Below are positions 54,897 to 63,428 of a DNA stretch of 64,000 nucleotides, piece after piece. The notes beneath the pieces were generated by a model. That model was not told where the DNA came from. It was given only the letters and a program-made list of their open reading frames with translations, and made no database searches. The stretch is from contig VXAZ01003471.1 in NCBI GenBank assembly GCA_013399875.1, positions 1,171,602-1,235,601 on the forward strand, in the 5' to 3' direction. Numbering within the stretch: the stretch's first letter is position 1; every line of letters begins with the position of its first letter. A program made the translations under genes and the position numbers. This stretch comes from Gymnorhina tibicen. Taxonomy: Eukaryota; Chordata; Aves; Passeriformes; Artamidae.

Positions 54897-55399
54897 TCAC
54901 TGCTTTAAGTGCACAGTCTGCCCTGCTGTCTTCTCAGTGAAAAGCAAAGTGGTAATTTTTGCCCGTTGTTGAATATGGAGTTTGCAGTTAGGGTCTGATC
55001 CAAAGCCCAAGGTAATAGCTATGTCTTCTTCTCTTTCAGCTCCAATGAAAGTGGGAGTCACCTTGTATGGTTGACCAGGCTCAAACACATCCTGATGTTC
55101 AAAAAAGGGGATTACATAGAGATTATCTGGATTTCTAGAGTCTCTCATCTGATTTGCAATCAAACTGTCTTGTTAGAGGGTCCTCAGCAGAATTTTCAGG
55201 GGGTTTGGTTGTCTTCCTTATAAACTTTACCATATCAATGCTGTTCAAACCCTGGGGTGAGAAAGATGTGACCTGAAGAGAGAAAACCTATCTTTACTGG
55301 TGGATTACCAGGCTCAGTGAGGCTAATTTCTGGATTTGCAGACTTGTGGGTCTCAGGTGAGCTGAGTCTCCCTGAGCAATGAGCCACAGTAGGTTCCAC
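54897..55399 (-). pseudogene. Unidentified coding remnant in three frames
   Basis: On the minus strand a protein-like sequence runs through three successive frames: 55399-55238 (contains LTEPGNPPVKIG), then from about 55255 to 55135 (contains DMVKFIRKTTKPPEN), then about 55150 to a TGA at 54897 (contains VFEPGQPYKVTPTFIG and ITLGFGSDPNC). Where one frame hits a stop the next carries on with similar composition, as expected of a coding sequence with two small indels. Together this is about 165 codons without a visible intron, so a processed copy or a mobile-element gene is more likely than a live exon. The last frame is the best preserved (about 90 codons) and has a coding-like residue mix with few repeats. 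I could not name the family. A chance run of open frames is the main alternative. Confidence 0.35.
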
Positions 55400-56870
55400 T
55401 CAAAGCCAAGATATGTATCAGGTACAAGCCTCTGCTAGCATTTGAATTTTTCAGTTTGTGAGCTGACTTGAAAGAAGCTTGGCTAATGTCTTTTTACATG
55501 AATCTTAGTTCTTAGGGACATAGATGTTCCTATGGATATAGAAAAACATTGCATGTTTCCTGTGCAGTGGGATCTGAGCTGTGTCACTGAAAACAGGTCT
55601 TCTCAGACCCTTTTTGCCTCACCTTTTATTTCCATGATCCTGCCTTGCCTCATAGCACTGTCAGAAATACAGAAAATAAAATATACAGGGGGATGTAATG
55701 AACTGCAAAGCCCCACGGGGTCCTGCCTGTCTGCAATACCCACTTCTATGTCTAAACATATTGTTCATGTTAATACTATTTGCTGGTAGGAGTGTTCCTC
55801 CAAGATAACATTTTTGTGCAGTGAAATATGCACGGCTCTCAGATGGCTCAGCTCAGATGGGATCACCTTTCAGTTTCTAGACAGTGTTATTTTTTTTACC
55901 CTTTTTTTTTCCCATCACAGCATGAAGAACACAACACTACCCCACCAATGCCTTCTGTTTTATGACCCATCTGTCCACAGAACTATGCAAGGATTCTAAA
56001 TCCACTGATAGTGCAAAGCAGTGCTGCAGGGATTTTATTTCTTGCAAAAGAGAGTAATCTAGTCCAAGTGTCTACCTTTGCTGGGTGCTAGTGGGAATAT
56101 TTTACAACTATGCTAAGAAAATAAATTAAGGTTTGGTTGACATTTCCACTGCAACGGATGCTTTGCACAAGAGTTATTTGAGATAAAAGACCAGTTGCAA
56201 AAGTAAAGAAAAGGCTTGGTTTTATTGGAACAGAAGAGCTTAAATTAAAACTGTGTAGAAATTCCCACTTCTGTGGCTTAGCCCCTTCCATGACCTTCAC
56301 CTTCCTATGAAGGCAGTGGGAAGTTTGGACAAGTGGTTTTTCTCCACAACTTCTCCAGTATGCCCCCACTGCTCCCAGAAGGGGTCTGTGATTTATACAG
56401 GTGTGCTTTGCACCTGAGGGTTTGCTGGTGTGCAGAGGAGGAGGCCCCCTATTTCCACCACCAGCCTCATCCTCACCCCCATCTCTTTTCATTACTTAAC
56501 GAAGCTGGTCTCCTGTGTTTTCTCTGCTCTTTATTGCTTGTCACCGGGGCTGAGTGACTGCTGAAGATGAGAGGGGATGAGGAGTGTGAAGAGGGAAGCT
56601 TCTGCCTTTGGTCTGAGCCTGACGGGGAATGATGAAAAACACATGGGCTATGAAAAAGTCCAGTCCAACTTTCTGTTTACCGAGCTCCCTAGAAACGTCA
56701 ACATCTGTCACCAAGTTACCCCTAAAAGGGGCACCCCCTTGCTACAGGACCCCGATGGCAGGTCCCATCCCTCTTCCCCCAGCACGGGCTGGAGCGGAGG
56801 GGTGTTGACAGAGGGAAAGGAGGGTTATCCGGGATTTGGTGATGGCTGTATTAATAGACAAAGGACATCA
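55400..56870. other. Non-coding flank of the CpG-rich domain
   Basis: No gene seen. CpG is scarce up to about 56.5 kb and then rises. T-rich runs are at about 55890-55910. The 134-codon minus-strand frame at 56088-56492 shows no known domain. Confidence 0.5.
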
Positions 56871-57125
56871 GAAGCGATATCCCCCGGCTCAGCGCTGCGG
56901 TGCCACCTCAGGCTCGGCCAGCCGGCCCGCAGCCTCCCGCCCGCAGAGATGGGGTGGGCGCCGGGGCATCTCTCGGGTGAGCCTGACTTTTGCAGTTCCC
57001 GCAGGCGGGTCCCGAGGGAGAGACCGGCTGAGCTGGGTGCGGAGGAGCGCGGCCGCCGCGTACCGCTCCCCCGCCGCCCCCGGGCTGGGCGCCGAGCGGA
57101 GCGGCCCGGCGGTCGCAGCCCCACT
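56871..57125. promoter_or_regulatory. Orphan CpG island 1
   Basis: About 250 bases of very GC-rich, CpG-dense DNA, including a NotI-type GCGGCCGC core near 57050. It is 5.5 kb past the HOXA1 stop with no gene attached. Next to it, 57126-57250 is only moderately GC-rich yet still carries about seven CpGs, which suggests the DNA is unmethylated in the germ line. In HOX clusters such islands are often Polycomb targets or promoters of non-coding RNAs. A 186-codon plus-strand frame crosses it but looks like a by-product of high GC. Confidence 0.6.
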
Positions 57126-58303
57126 CCGTTGTTATAACAATTCACACAACGAATTTTCCTCGTATCAGTAATTTCCCGAGGATCAAATACTAGTACAGCT
57201 GCGAATGAAATCGATCCCTACAAAATGTGTTAGCGAAGTGTTCAGTCAAAATAGATATTTCCTTGTTCTTTTTTTTTTTTTCAATTTATAATACTCGACA
57301 GCATATTGCTATTTTTTTATTTTCCTTTCCTTTTCTTATCTTTTCTTTTTTCCTGTAGAAGAGTTACAACCCCGCATGGGGTAGAATTAGAAACTGCAGA
57401 AGTACCTTGGCAAAGCCAAGCTTGTCGGATGCAAACAAGAACCGCTGCACAGCGCCGAGACGCCGGGCGGGCATCGAGACAGGCACCGGGGCAAACACCG
57501 GGGCAGGGCGCGCACGTACCCTGGCTCTCGACCTCTCGGACACTATCTGCAACACTCCATGAGTCCCTGTATATTCCTAATCCCTCCGCCTCTCGCTGGC
57601 TGCACTACATCTGAGACCGGTGCGAACATAGGCGTGAGAGTTTATGGCTGAGATTGGCTTCGTACCTCCCGCTGTCCCCCTTGTATTTCGGGTTATTTGG
57701 GTTTTTTTTTCTTTTTGCTACTTTTACTTTCTTGAGCGGGAGAAGTTTTGCAAGACTTTGAGTTTGTGTTTATAAACTGGACACTCGGAAAAGCCATCAA
57801 CTGGCTATTGGTTTCATCGTAGCCGAGGCTGATCATTATTCGCCCACATTTTTATCAGTCAGTAGTCCCGATTTAACTTTGTGAGATACACATTTTCAAG
57901 GAAAATAGATTGGAAAGCCAAAATAACGGTAAAAGTAAAAGTTGAAACTGAAACATTCTCCGTGTGGAGGAAAGGCTTCAAATGTGTCACTACTCCATAA
58001 AAACTAACACAAAACAGGACCCATTCCTGCTCATATTAGTGAAATTTGTAATCCTTTTGAAGTTATATAGCAAAGAGGACTCCTTGCATGATCAAAATCA
58101 ACACAGTTTGCTTACAAATGCCTAGGCACAAGAGAAGACTTCTTTTCCCCGGAGCTCCCATTGATTTCATTGGTCTTTCCGAGCTTGAAACAGGAGTAAC
58201 CGTGACCTGTAATATTTTATGACACATAAACCATGAAAGAATAATGTTAACAATGAAAGTTGGCCAAGTAGTGTGCCTGGGGGAGGAAAGGAATGTTTGT
58301 CTT
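57126..58303. other. Intergenic DNA with retained CpG
   Basis: No gene seen. T-rich runs are at 57268-57281 and about 57703-57717. A small CpG-rich patch is at about 57440-57545. The stretch 57600-57860 has about a dozen CpGs at modest GC, close to the number expected without CpG loss. Conservation in other vertebrates seems likely but cannot be checked here. Confidence 0.45.
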
Positions 58304-58475
58304 GGAAAAGGAGAAAGGGAAAAGGGAAAGAGAAAGAGGGAGAGAAAGAGAGAAAAAGTTAGAAAGGCAGACAGAAGGAAGGAAGGAAGGAAGGAAGGAA
58401 GGAAGGAAGAAAGGAAGAAAGGAAGAAAGGAAGAAAGGAAGAAAGGAAGAAAGGAAGAAAGGAAGAAAGAAAAAG
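58304..58475 (+). repeat. 172-base polypurine tract
   Basis: Only four pyrimidines occur in 172 bases. Within it are a pure AAGG array (58375-58408) and seven perfect copies of an eight-base unit GAAAGGAA (58409-58464), a higher-order repeat presumably derived from the tetranucleotide. Mirror-symmetric purine tracts of this kind can form triplex DNA. The open frames across it are only translated repeat. Confidence 0.95.
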
Positions 58476-58671
58476 TTTCTCAAAATACATTACATATCTG
58501 TTTATTCATCTATTATTAATTTAATTATTTATGTAATCCTTTTTTGTGGTTACAAATTTACTGTGATCTCACAGAGCTAATTAGTAAAAAAAACCAAGCA
58601 GGAGATCTCGCTCCTAAGCTTAGGCGGAAGACATTTCTAAACTACTCTTTCCCCCCTCAAAAAAAAATGAC
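58476..58671. other. AT-rich spacer
   Basis: No gene or repeat recognised between the polypurine tract and CpG island 2. Confidence 0.5.
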
Positions 58672-58867
58672 AGCCCCGTGTTCCCGCCGGGTCCAGGGCC
58701 CGGCCGGGCCGCGGGAGGGAGCGGCCTCCCCCGGGGCTGTCCCCGGCGCGGTGCTGCCGCCCGGGATCTCCCGCGGGCGGCCCCGAGCTCCGGCCCCGTT
58801 CGGAGCATCCTCGGGGCCTGGCCGGGAGCTCATCGCCTTCCGTGCCCAGGGTCCCCCGGCAGTTCCT
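58672..58867. promoter_or_regulatory. Orphan CpG island 2
   Basis: About 200 bases of extreme GC content with roughly 25-30 CpGs, sharply bounded by AT-rich DNA. It lies 0.7 kb from the known retinoic-acid element at 59535 and 3.8 kb past the HOXA1 stop. No coding frame in it looks real. It could be a promoter for an enhancer-linked non-coding RNA or a Polycomb nucleation site; the sequence alone does not decide. Confidence 0.6.
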
Positions 58868-59439
58868 GAGTGGGAGGGGGCATGGCTCCTGAAAGGCAGT
58901 TTGCCGGTAAAAAGCCGCTCGAGTCTATAGCCCAAACGTGAGCTGCCATTAGAGAGTTACTAATAAATCCCTATTAAGCATGCATTTATGCAGTGATTAT
59001 GTGAACTTTGGCCTTTGAAGAGTCCCAGCAATTAACGGCGATGTCTATCGCGTTTTGCCCAGATTTCTACTCTTTTCCCATACAGGATGGAGAGGGGAGC
59101 ACGGCTACACCAGCGCCTCCAGCTGCCGGATGCCTCTCCAGCCATCTCTTTCCACCCACCGTCACTGTTGAGGAGAAAGCCCCAAGCACCCCTCCCTTTG
59201 CCCCCGGATCCCCGCTTGAAATTGCCCGGTCCTTTGTGGGATGTTTTTTTTTCTTCCCGCACTCCGGTACCTCTCGCCGGGGATACCCGCCTGAGCGTCG
59301 TATGAAGCGCGGGGAAGATGCCGAGTTTTTGCTGTCTCCACAAAACCGCGGAAAGCGGTTAAAATTTAGTAAAAATGTGCTGGGCAAAAATGAGAGGAAA
59401 GTTGCCGCTGCCGGGGAGACAGCGAGAGAGAGAGAGGGA
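58868..59439. other. CpG-retaining spacer with a DR1-like site
   Basis: No gene seen. At 59002-59014 the minus strand reads AGGCCA A AGTTCA, a DR1 layout with one mismatch. The rest has frequent CpGs at moderate GC. The 146-codon plus-strand frame at 59008-59448 has no recognisable domain and competes with minus-strand frames. Confidence 0.45.
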
Positions 59440-59775
59440 GAGGGATGACTCTGTAATTGTTGCCTTTATCAAGGCTGTGAGATTAACTACTGGGATTTAT
59501 TCTAAAGTGACCCATCACCGAATTCATTTCTGCTTGAACTTTCGGTGAACCTGAGATTAAAGAGGGGAGAGCAGCTAAGCAGTTTGTTGTTAGCTGCCTT
59601 TTCAACAGCCCTTTCAGACTGAGTAAATATTGATCGGTTTCAATCTGATTGCCCCAGAGGAAAACACCAAAGCATCTCAATAGCCTCCAAAAGTAAACTT
59701 TAAAGGTGAACAGCAGAAATGGCCTTAAGTATGATAGGAAGATACTAAACTCCGTTTGACATTTGAATGCGATTT
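59440..59775. promoter_or_regulatory. HOXA1 3' retinoic-acid enhancer
   Basis: This stretch surrounds the exact Hoxa1 3' RARE and has the look of a conserved enhancer: single-copy, mid-GC, no repeats, many homeodomain-type cores (ATTAACTA, ATTGATCGG, TGATTGCC). In mouse the equivalent region 3' of Hoxa1 drives its retinoic-acid-dependent expression in early neural tissue and responds in embryonal carcinoma cells. The borders given are my estimate of the conserved block, not measured. The element ATATTGATCG at 59627-59636 resembles a PBX-HOX composite site and might support auto- or cross-regulation. Confidence 0.75.
59535..59551 (-). promoter_or_regulatory. HOXA1 3' RARE (DR5)
   Basis: The minus strand reads GGTTCA CCGAA AGTTCA, two RAR-RXR half-sites separated by five bases. 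Both half-sites and the spacer equal, as far as I recall, the DR5 element described downstream of mouse and human Hoxa1, which RAR-RXR binds to start Hoxa1 transcription when retinoic acid appears. It lies 3.1 kb past the stop codon and on the same strand as the gene. Identity across the spacer, which is not needed for binding, shows descent and not chance. Confidence 0.95.
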
Positions 59776-60135
59776 GTGTTGAAGGGTTTTGATGAGATGG
59801 GGGTTTTTTCCTCATTTTTCCCCCTGAGACTCTAGAGAGAAAAAATTTTTCAAAATTTTAAAAGGTGTAAAAAAAAAAAAAGAATCCTTACAACCTGAAG
59901 GGCAAATTAGTGTCTTCATTGAAAACACTCTGTGGCGGGGTTTTAGCGATATTTTTGTGGTAGAAACTACAAGCTAGAGATTTTCATTTCTCTTCCCCGC
60001 ACCCCTGACCCCAAAGGCTGATGGTATCGAAATAGTATTAACGCTAACAAAATGAGACAGGATCGGGAGGTTTGGAGCGTCTTTGCTTGAAATACATTAT
60101 GACTGCGGGGGGGAAAAAGAAATATTTATATGGAT

Positions 60136-60199
60136 GTGTGTGTGTGTGTGTGTGGGTACGTATATATAGAGATAGAGATATATAGATATATATATATAA
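60136..60199 (+). repeat. (TG)10 and (TA)-rich microsatellite
   Basis: Ten TG units (60136-60155) followed by a TATA/GATA-rich run to about 60199. Potentially polymorphic and Z-DNA prone, between the RARE and HOXA1. Confidence 0.95.
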
Positions 60200-61527
60200 A
60201 GACCTGGGGTTTGGGCTTGGAAGGAGATGGGACTCTGCCCGCGAATCGCTCATCGCAGATTGATGCACTGACAAGTGTCTTGTCTCTCGTATTTAGGCTG
60301 TAATTTATGGCCGCTCTTTCTAACACATTAAGTCAACACCGGTGGAATCGAGTTGTAGATCCGGATTTCAGCAATGTTTAGATCCAGATTTCGATATTGA
60401 AATGCCCTCATTGGCATGTAAATGCCACTTTAACACATGCAAGGCTCTGGAAGAAGGCCATCTGGTTTGCTTTGTGGCTTTACACTAATAAACAAAAGGT
60501 AAAGTATATGGCAGGCGGGGAAATGAAAGAAATAGAGGCATCGGCGGGAGCCTTTGGAGACAGCCCTTCTCCCTTGCAGATAGCTCGGCTCTTGATATGG
60601 CCGCCGCGCCTTGCAAATCAGGGCTTGTCTCTTTTGACACCGAAGTGAAGAAAATTTCGTTGACTCTCTGCGGATCCCGCAAAGAAAAGCCTGCGTGGGC
60701 AGCCCAGCCCCAGGAAAAGCCCGGTAGCACTTCCCGCAGCTGGGCCGGGTGAAGGAGATGTTGGGCGTGTTTGTGTTGTAATTCAAGAGGCATCAGTGAC
60801 TTGAGACACCCCACGTTCAGCTGAGCATGCCTCTGCTCTGTCCTGCCACCCAGGTTCTCCCCATAGAGGCTCCTCTCCCTTCCCGACTTGCTGTTCACTT
60901 GACATTTCTTGGAATAGTTATTATATTTACCTGCGAGACCTTGCTCCTGTACACAGGGGGAAAAAAAAAGAGGGGGAGGGAGGGAGGAACGGGCTGGGGT
61001 TAAAGCCAAAAACACAGTGGGACAATATCTCCCACCTTGGCACCCTGTCAAGAGCTGGGGATATCAGCCTGGGGTGGGAGAGAGAAGACGGACAAGCTTA
61101 GTGCCCAGGCTAATTAAATGTGCAATCTTTAGAGAGGGGCCTGCAGTGTGAGGAAAGACTGGCTGAAGAGAGTTTCTGCTTTTGAAGGGTGCTCTGTTTA
61201 TATAAGTGTCAGCATCCATCCCGAGGTGAAAAGGTTAGCACTTGACCCAGGAAGTTCTCCTGTTTGTGCTTCAGATATAGATTGGGATCATAAATTCCTC
61301 CCAGTTACAGAGAATGCAGAGAAGGGCCTTATATTTTCTAAAAATAATATTATTTGAGCACAGGAGAGGAAGAAGTTTTGTGTAAGAAGTTAGATTGGGC
61401 AACCAGAGCTCTGACCCTGACAAAACAACACAGGAGGAGTAAGGTTGTGAGACTCTTACTCCCTTTCCCCCTTGAAAAGACCCCAGTAGAAAAAAATAAG
61501 GGAAACAAAACTGCTGAGCCCAGTCTG

Positions 61528-61546
61528 TGACTCAGCACTGACGTCA
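61528..61546. promoter_or_regulatory. AP-1 site next to perfect CRE
   Basis: TGACTCA (61528-61534) and the full palindromic cAMP-response element TGACGTCA (61539-61546) are four bases apart, just past the likely HOXA1 poly(A) site. Motif evidence only. Confidence 0.35.
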
Positions 61547-61571
61547 CGCAGAGGTAGGCAGACGAGGGCTA

Positions 61572-62640
61572 CCTGAAAGTGGAATATATTTATTACAGAC
61601 ATTATAAGGACCCGTAAATCCTGCCCTGGATTCCATCACTGGTGGAATCACAGAGCCTTTCATGATTGTACAGAAAAATCAGGAGGACATTTTGCTCACA
61701 CACGACAACTGATAGAACTCAGTGTACCCGCAGTACAGCAAAGCACAGTGCGTCATGCAAAGGTCTGGACACCAACCACAGAAATTATACATTCATTTGG
61801 CCATTCGTCACATTCACGAGTAGTTTGAAAAGACATCAAGTCTAAAGGAAGGTTAATATGAAAATAGGAAGAGGCGAGGTCTTTTGGGTGGTTGTACCCT
61901 TCAGCTGAGCATAATCCAACACAGCTTTCGGGGCAGGGGGAAAAGGAGAGGGAGCAAGCACAACGGGTAAGGTTTAAAAAACCTAGTGCAATTGAAGCCT
62001 TGTTTGTCACATTTAAAGAAATAGCGCTACTTTTTTGAGGTATCTGCTTGAGCTTAAGACATTTACTTGATACGGTCGTCTACTTTACCAATATAAAAAT
62101 GGATCCAGTTTGGCGAATGCACTCACCCTGCTTAACCTGATAATCGAAACATCATTCTAGAAAAATCTGTAAAAAGATAAATCTCTCGGACAAAGTATTT
62201 ACAAGCAACAAACTCATTGACACGAACAAAGAATACATTAAATTAAGGGGATGAAAGTCCTATAAGTCGTGTAAACACTTGCAATAGTGCATCTCTTTGT
62301 GAGGTTATGTACCCTAAATAACCTGTCTTTCACTCAGGGAAACTCGGTGGAGCGTCCTTGCAGTGGAGGAGGGAGACCCTTACGCGTGTGCCAACACAGC
62401 TCCTCCAGCAGAAAAGGAAGAGGGGGCCAGGAAGAAAATCCCCTGGCAGCAAGGCGCCGGGACCCGGCGGAGCCGGCACCCCCGGGGCCGGGCGGCGGCG
62501 GGGACGGCGGAGGTAGCGGCAGCTCGCCGGGACCTCTCGGGCGTACCGACCGACAGAGGGACCGACATAACGGCGGTGCACGGACGCGTGCCGCGCTGGC
62601 GGGGGTGTCGCGCCGGGCGGCCGTCGGGGCGCGGCCGGTC
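61572..62640 (-). other. HOXA1 3' untranslated region (predicted)
   Basis: From the HOXA1 stop codon to the presumed cleavage site, roughly 1.05 kb, comparable to the 3' UTR of mammalian HOXA1 (about 1.4 kb from memory). It is GC-rich next to the stop and AT-rich beyond 62.3 kb. I find only one canonical poly(A) signal in it. The exact end is approximate. Confidence 0.55.
61589..61594 (-). terminator. HOXA1 poly(A) signal
   Basis: AATAAA on the minus strand, the only AATAAA or ATTAAA I can find on that strand between the stop codon and 61.5 kb. Cleavage would be expected 10-30 bases further, near 61560-61580. Confidence 0.6.
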
Positions 62641-62996
62641 TCAGTTGGAGGCAGCGAGCGTGTCCGAGGCGGAGGAGGCAGGCGAGGCGCTGCAGGGCGA
62701 GGAGCAGGACTTCTCCGATGACTCCTCAGCCTTCTCCTCGCAGCCCGTGGGGGTGGCGGGGGAGATGGGCAGCAGCCCCTCTTTCTCCCGTTTCTTTTGC
62801 TTCATCCGCCGGTTCTGGAACCAGATCTTCACCTGCGTCTCGTTGAGCTGGAGGGAGGCCGCGATCTCCACCCGCCTGGCCCTGGTCAGGTATTTGTTGA
62901 AATGAAATTCCTTCTCCAGCTCGGTGAGCTGCTTGGTGGTGAAGTTAGTTCTGACGGTGTTGGGCTGTCCCACGAAGCCGTACTCGCCAGCCTTGC
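62641..62996 (-). CDS. HOXA1: HOXA1 exon 2: homeodomain and C-terminus
   Basis: Second and last coding exon of HOXA1. The acceptor is TCCCCTCGCAG ending at 62997; the exon completes a glycine codon shared with exon 1 and then encodes 117 residues to a TGA at 62641-62643. After a short linker ([12 protein letters not shown]) comes the 60-residue homeodomain at 62961-62782. It has the DNA-recognition helix with [13 protein letters not shown], holding the usual Trp48, Phe49, Asn51 and Arg53, and the HOX1-type start [19 protein letters not shown]. The homeodomain is nearly identical to human HOXA1 and clearly differs from HOXB1 (for example [17 protein letters not shown]). The serine-rich tail [20 protein letters not shown] also follows HOXA1. 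The protein is a nuclear transcription factor that works with PBX and MEIS/PREP on hindbrain targets. Confidence 0.98.
62782..62961 (-). other. HOXA1: HOXA1 homeodomain
   Basis: Sixty codons forming the three-helix DNA-binding domain, from NTVRTNF to KKREK. No gap or substitution touches the known DNA-contact residues. Confidence 0.97.
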
Positions 62997-63428
62997 CTGC
63001 GAGGGGACATGCAGCGGTAAGTAAGTGAGCGCAAATGATTTATAGGCGATGTAATCAATATGTCCACACCGGCTAAGCGATAGGGAGCAAGAACTTCTTA
63101 GGATAAGAGGGAAACCCCGGCAGGGTGAGTGATGGAGTGCGAGGTGCTAAACCGAAGTCAGCCTCTAGTGTCAGAGGAAACTTGATAAGTGGTTTATGAA
63201 TTACGAGAAATATGAGCACGGGAGAGGAGGAGAAGGGGGAGTCAGGAATAAGTGAGGAATAAGCGGCGCTGGCTTTCAGCTCCGCGGGCAGACAGCCGCG
63301 ACTGCTCCCAGAGGTGCGGGCCGCCCTACCTGCCCAGTGCCCCGCGGGACACCGCGCCTCTTTCCCCGCACCCGCGGCGGAGAGAGAGAGGAGCAGCCCC
63401 CGCCCCGGCCCTCCCGCCGGCCACTGAC
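62997..63428 (-). other. HOXA1: HOXA1 intron
   Basis: A 432-base GT-AG intron, donor G|GTCAGT and acceptor CTCGCAG|G, splitting a glycine codon after its first base. Position between hexapeptide and homeodomain and small size are as in other vertebrate HOXA1 genes. The exon-1 frame reads on into the intron without a stop for about 110 codons, so the splice sites, not the open frame, define the exon end. Confidence 0.95.

Larger units (their letters stand above)
59776..61560. other. Spacer between enhancer and HOXA1 3' end
   Basis: No gene seen. An A run is at 59869-59881, with TG and TA microsatellites at 60136-60199. CpG is retained through 60.0-60.8 kb. The 188-codon minus-strand frame at 60485-61051 is unusually long for non-coding DNA, but I find no domain, Kozak-like start or codon signature in it. 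An AP-1 site and a perfect CRE lie at 61528-61546. Confidence 0.45.

Noticed and set aside
1..56000. Search for SKAP2 coding exons
   Set aside because: No open frame on either strand carries recognisable SKAP2 PH or SH3 sequence, so the neighbour gene is taken to lie outside the window.
56577..57137. 186-codon plus-strand open frame across CpG island 1
   Set aside because: Kept open by high GC; arginine/proline-rich low-information sequence and competing minus-strand frame.
58244..58580. Lysine/arginine/glutamate-rich and Phe/Leu/Ser-rich open frames
   Set aside because: They are translations of the AAGG/GAAAGGAA polypurine repeat.
62363..62905. 180-codon plus-strand open frame antisense to HOXA1 exon 2
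   Set aside because: It is the mirror of the GC-rich homeodomain exon; composition is arginine/glycine/alanine-rich as expected of an antisense shadow.
63073..63428. Continuation of the HOXA1 exon 1 frame into the intron
   Set aside because: A good donor at 63428 and acceptor at 62997 join the known HOXA1 reading frame; the read-through has no homeodomain.
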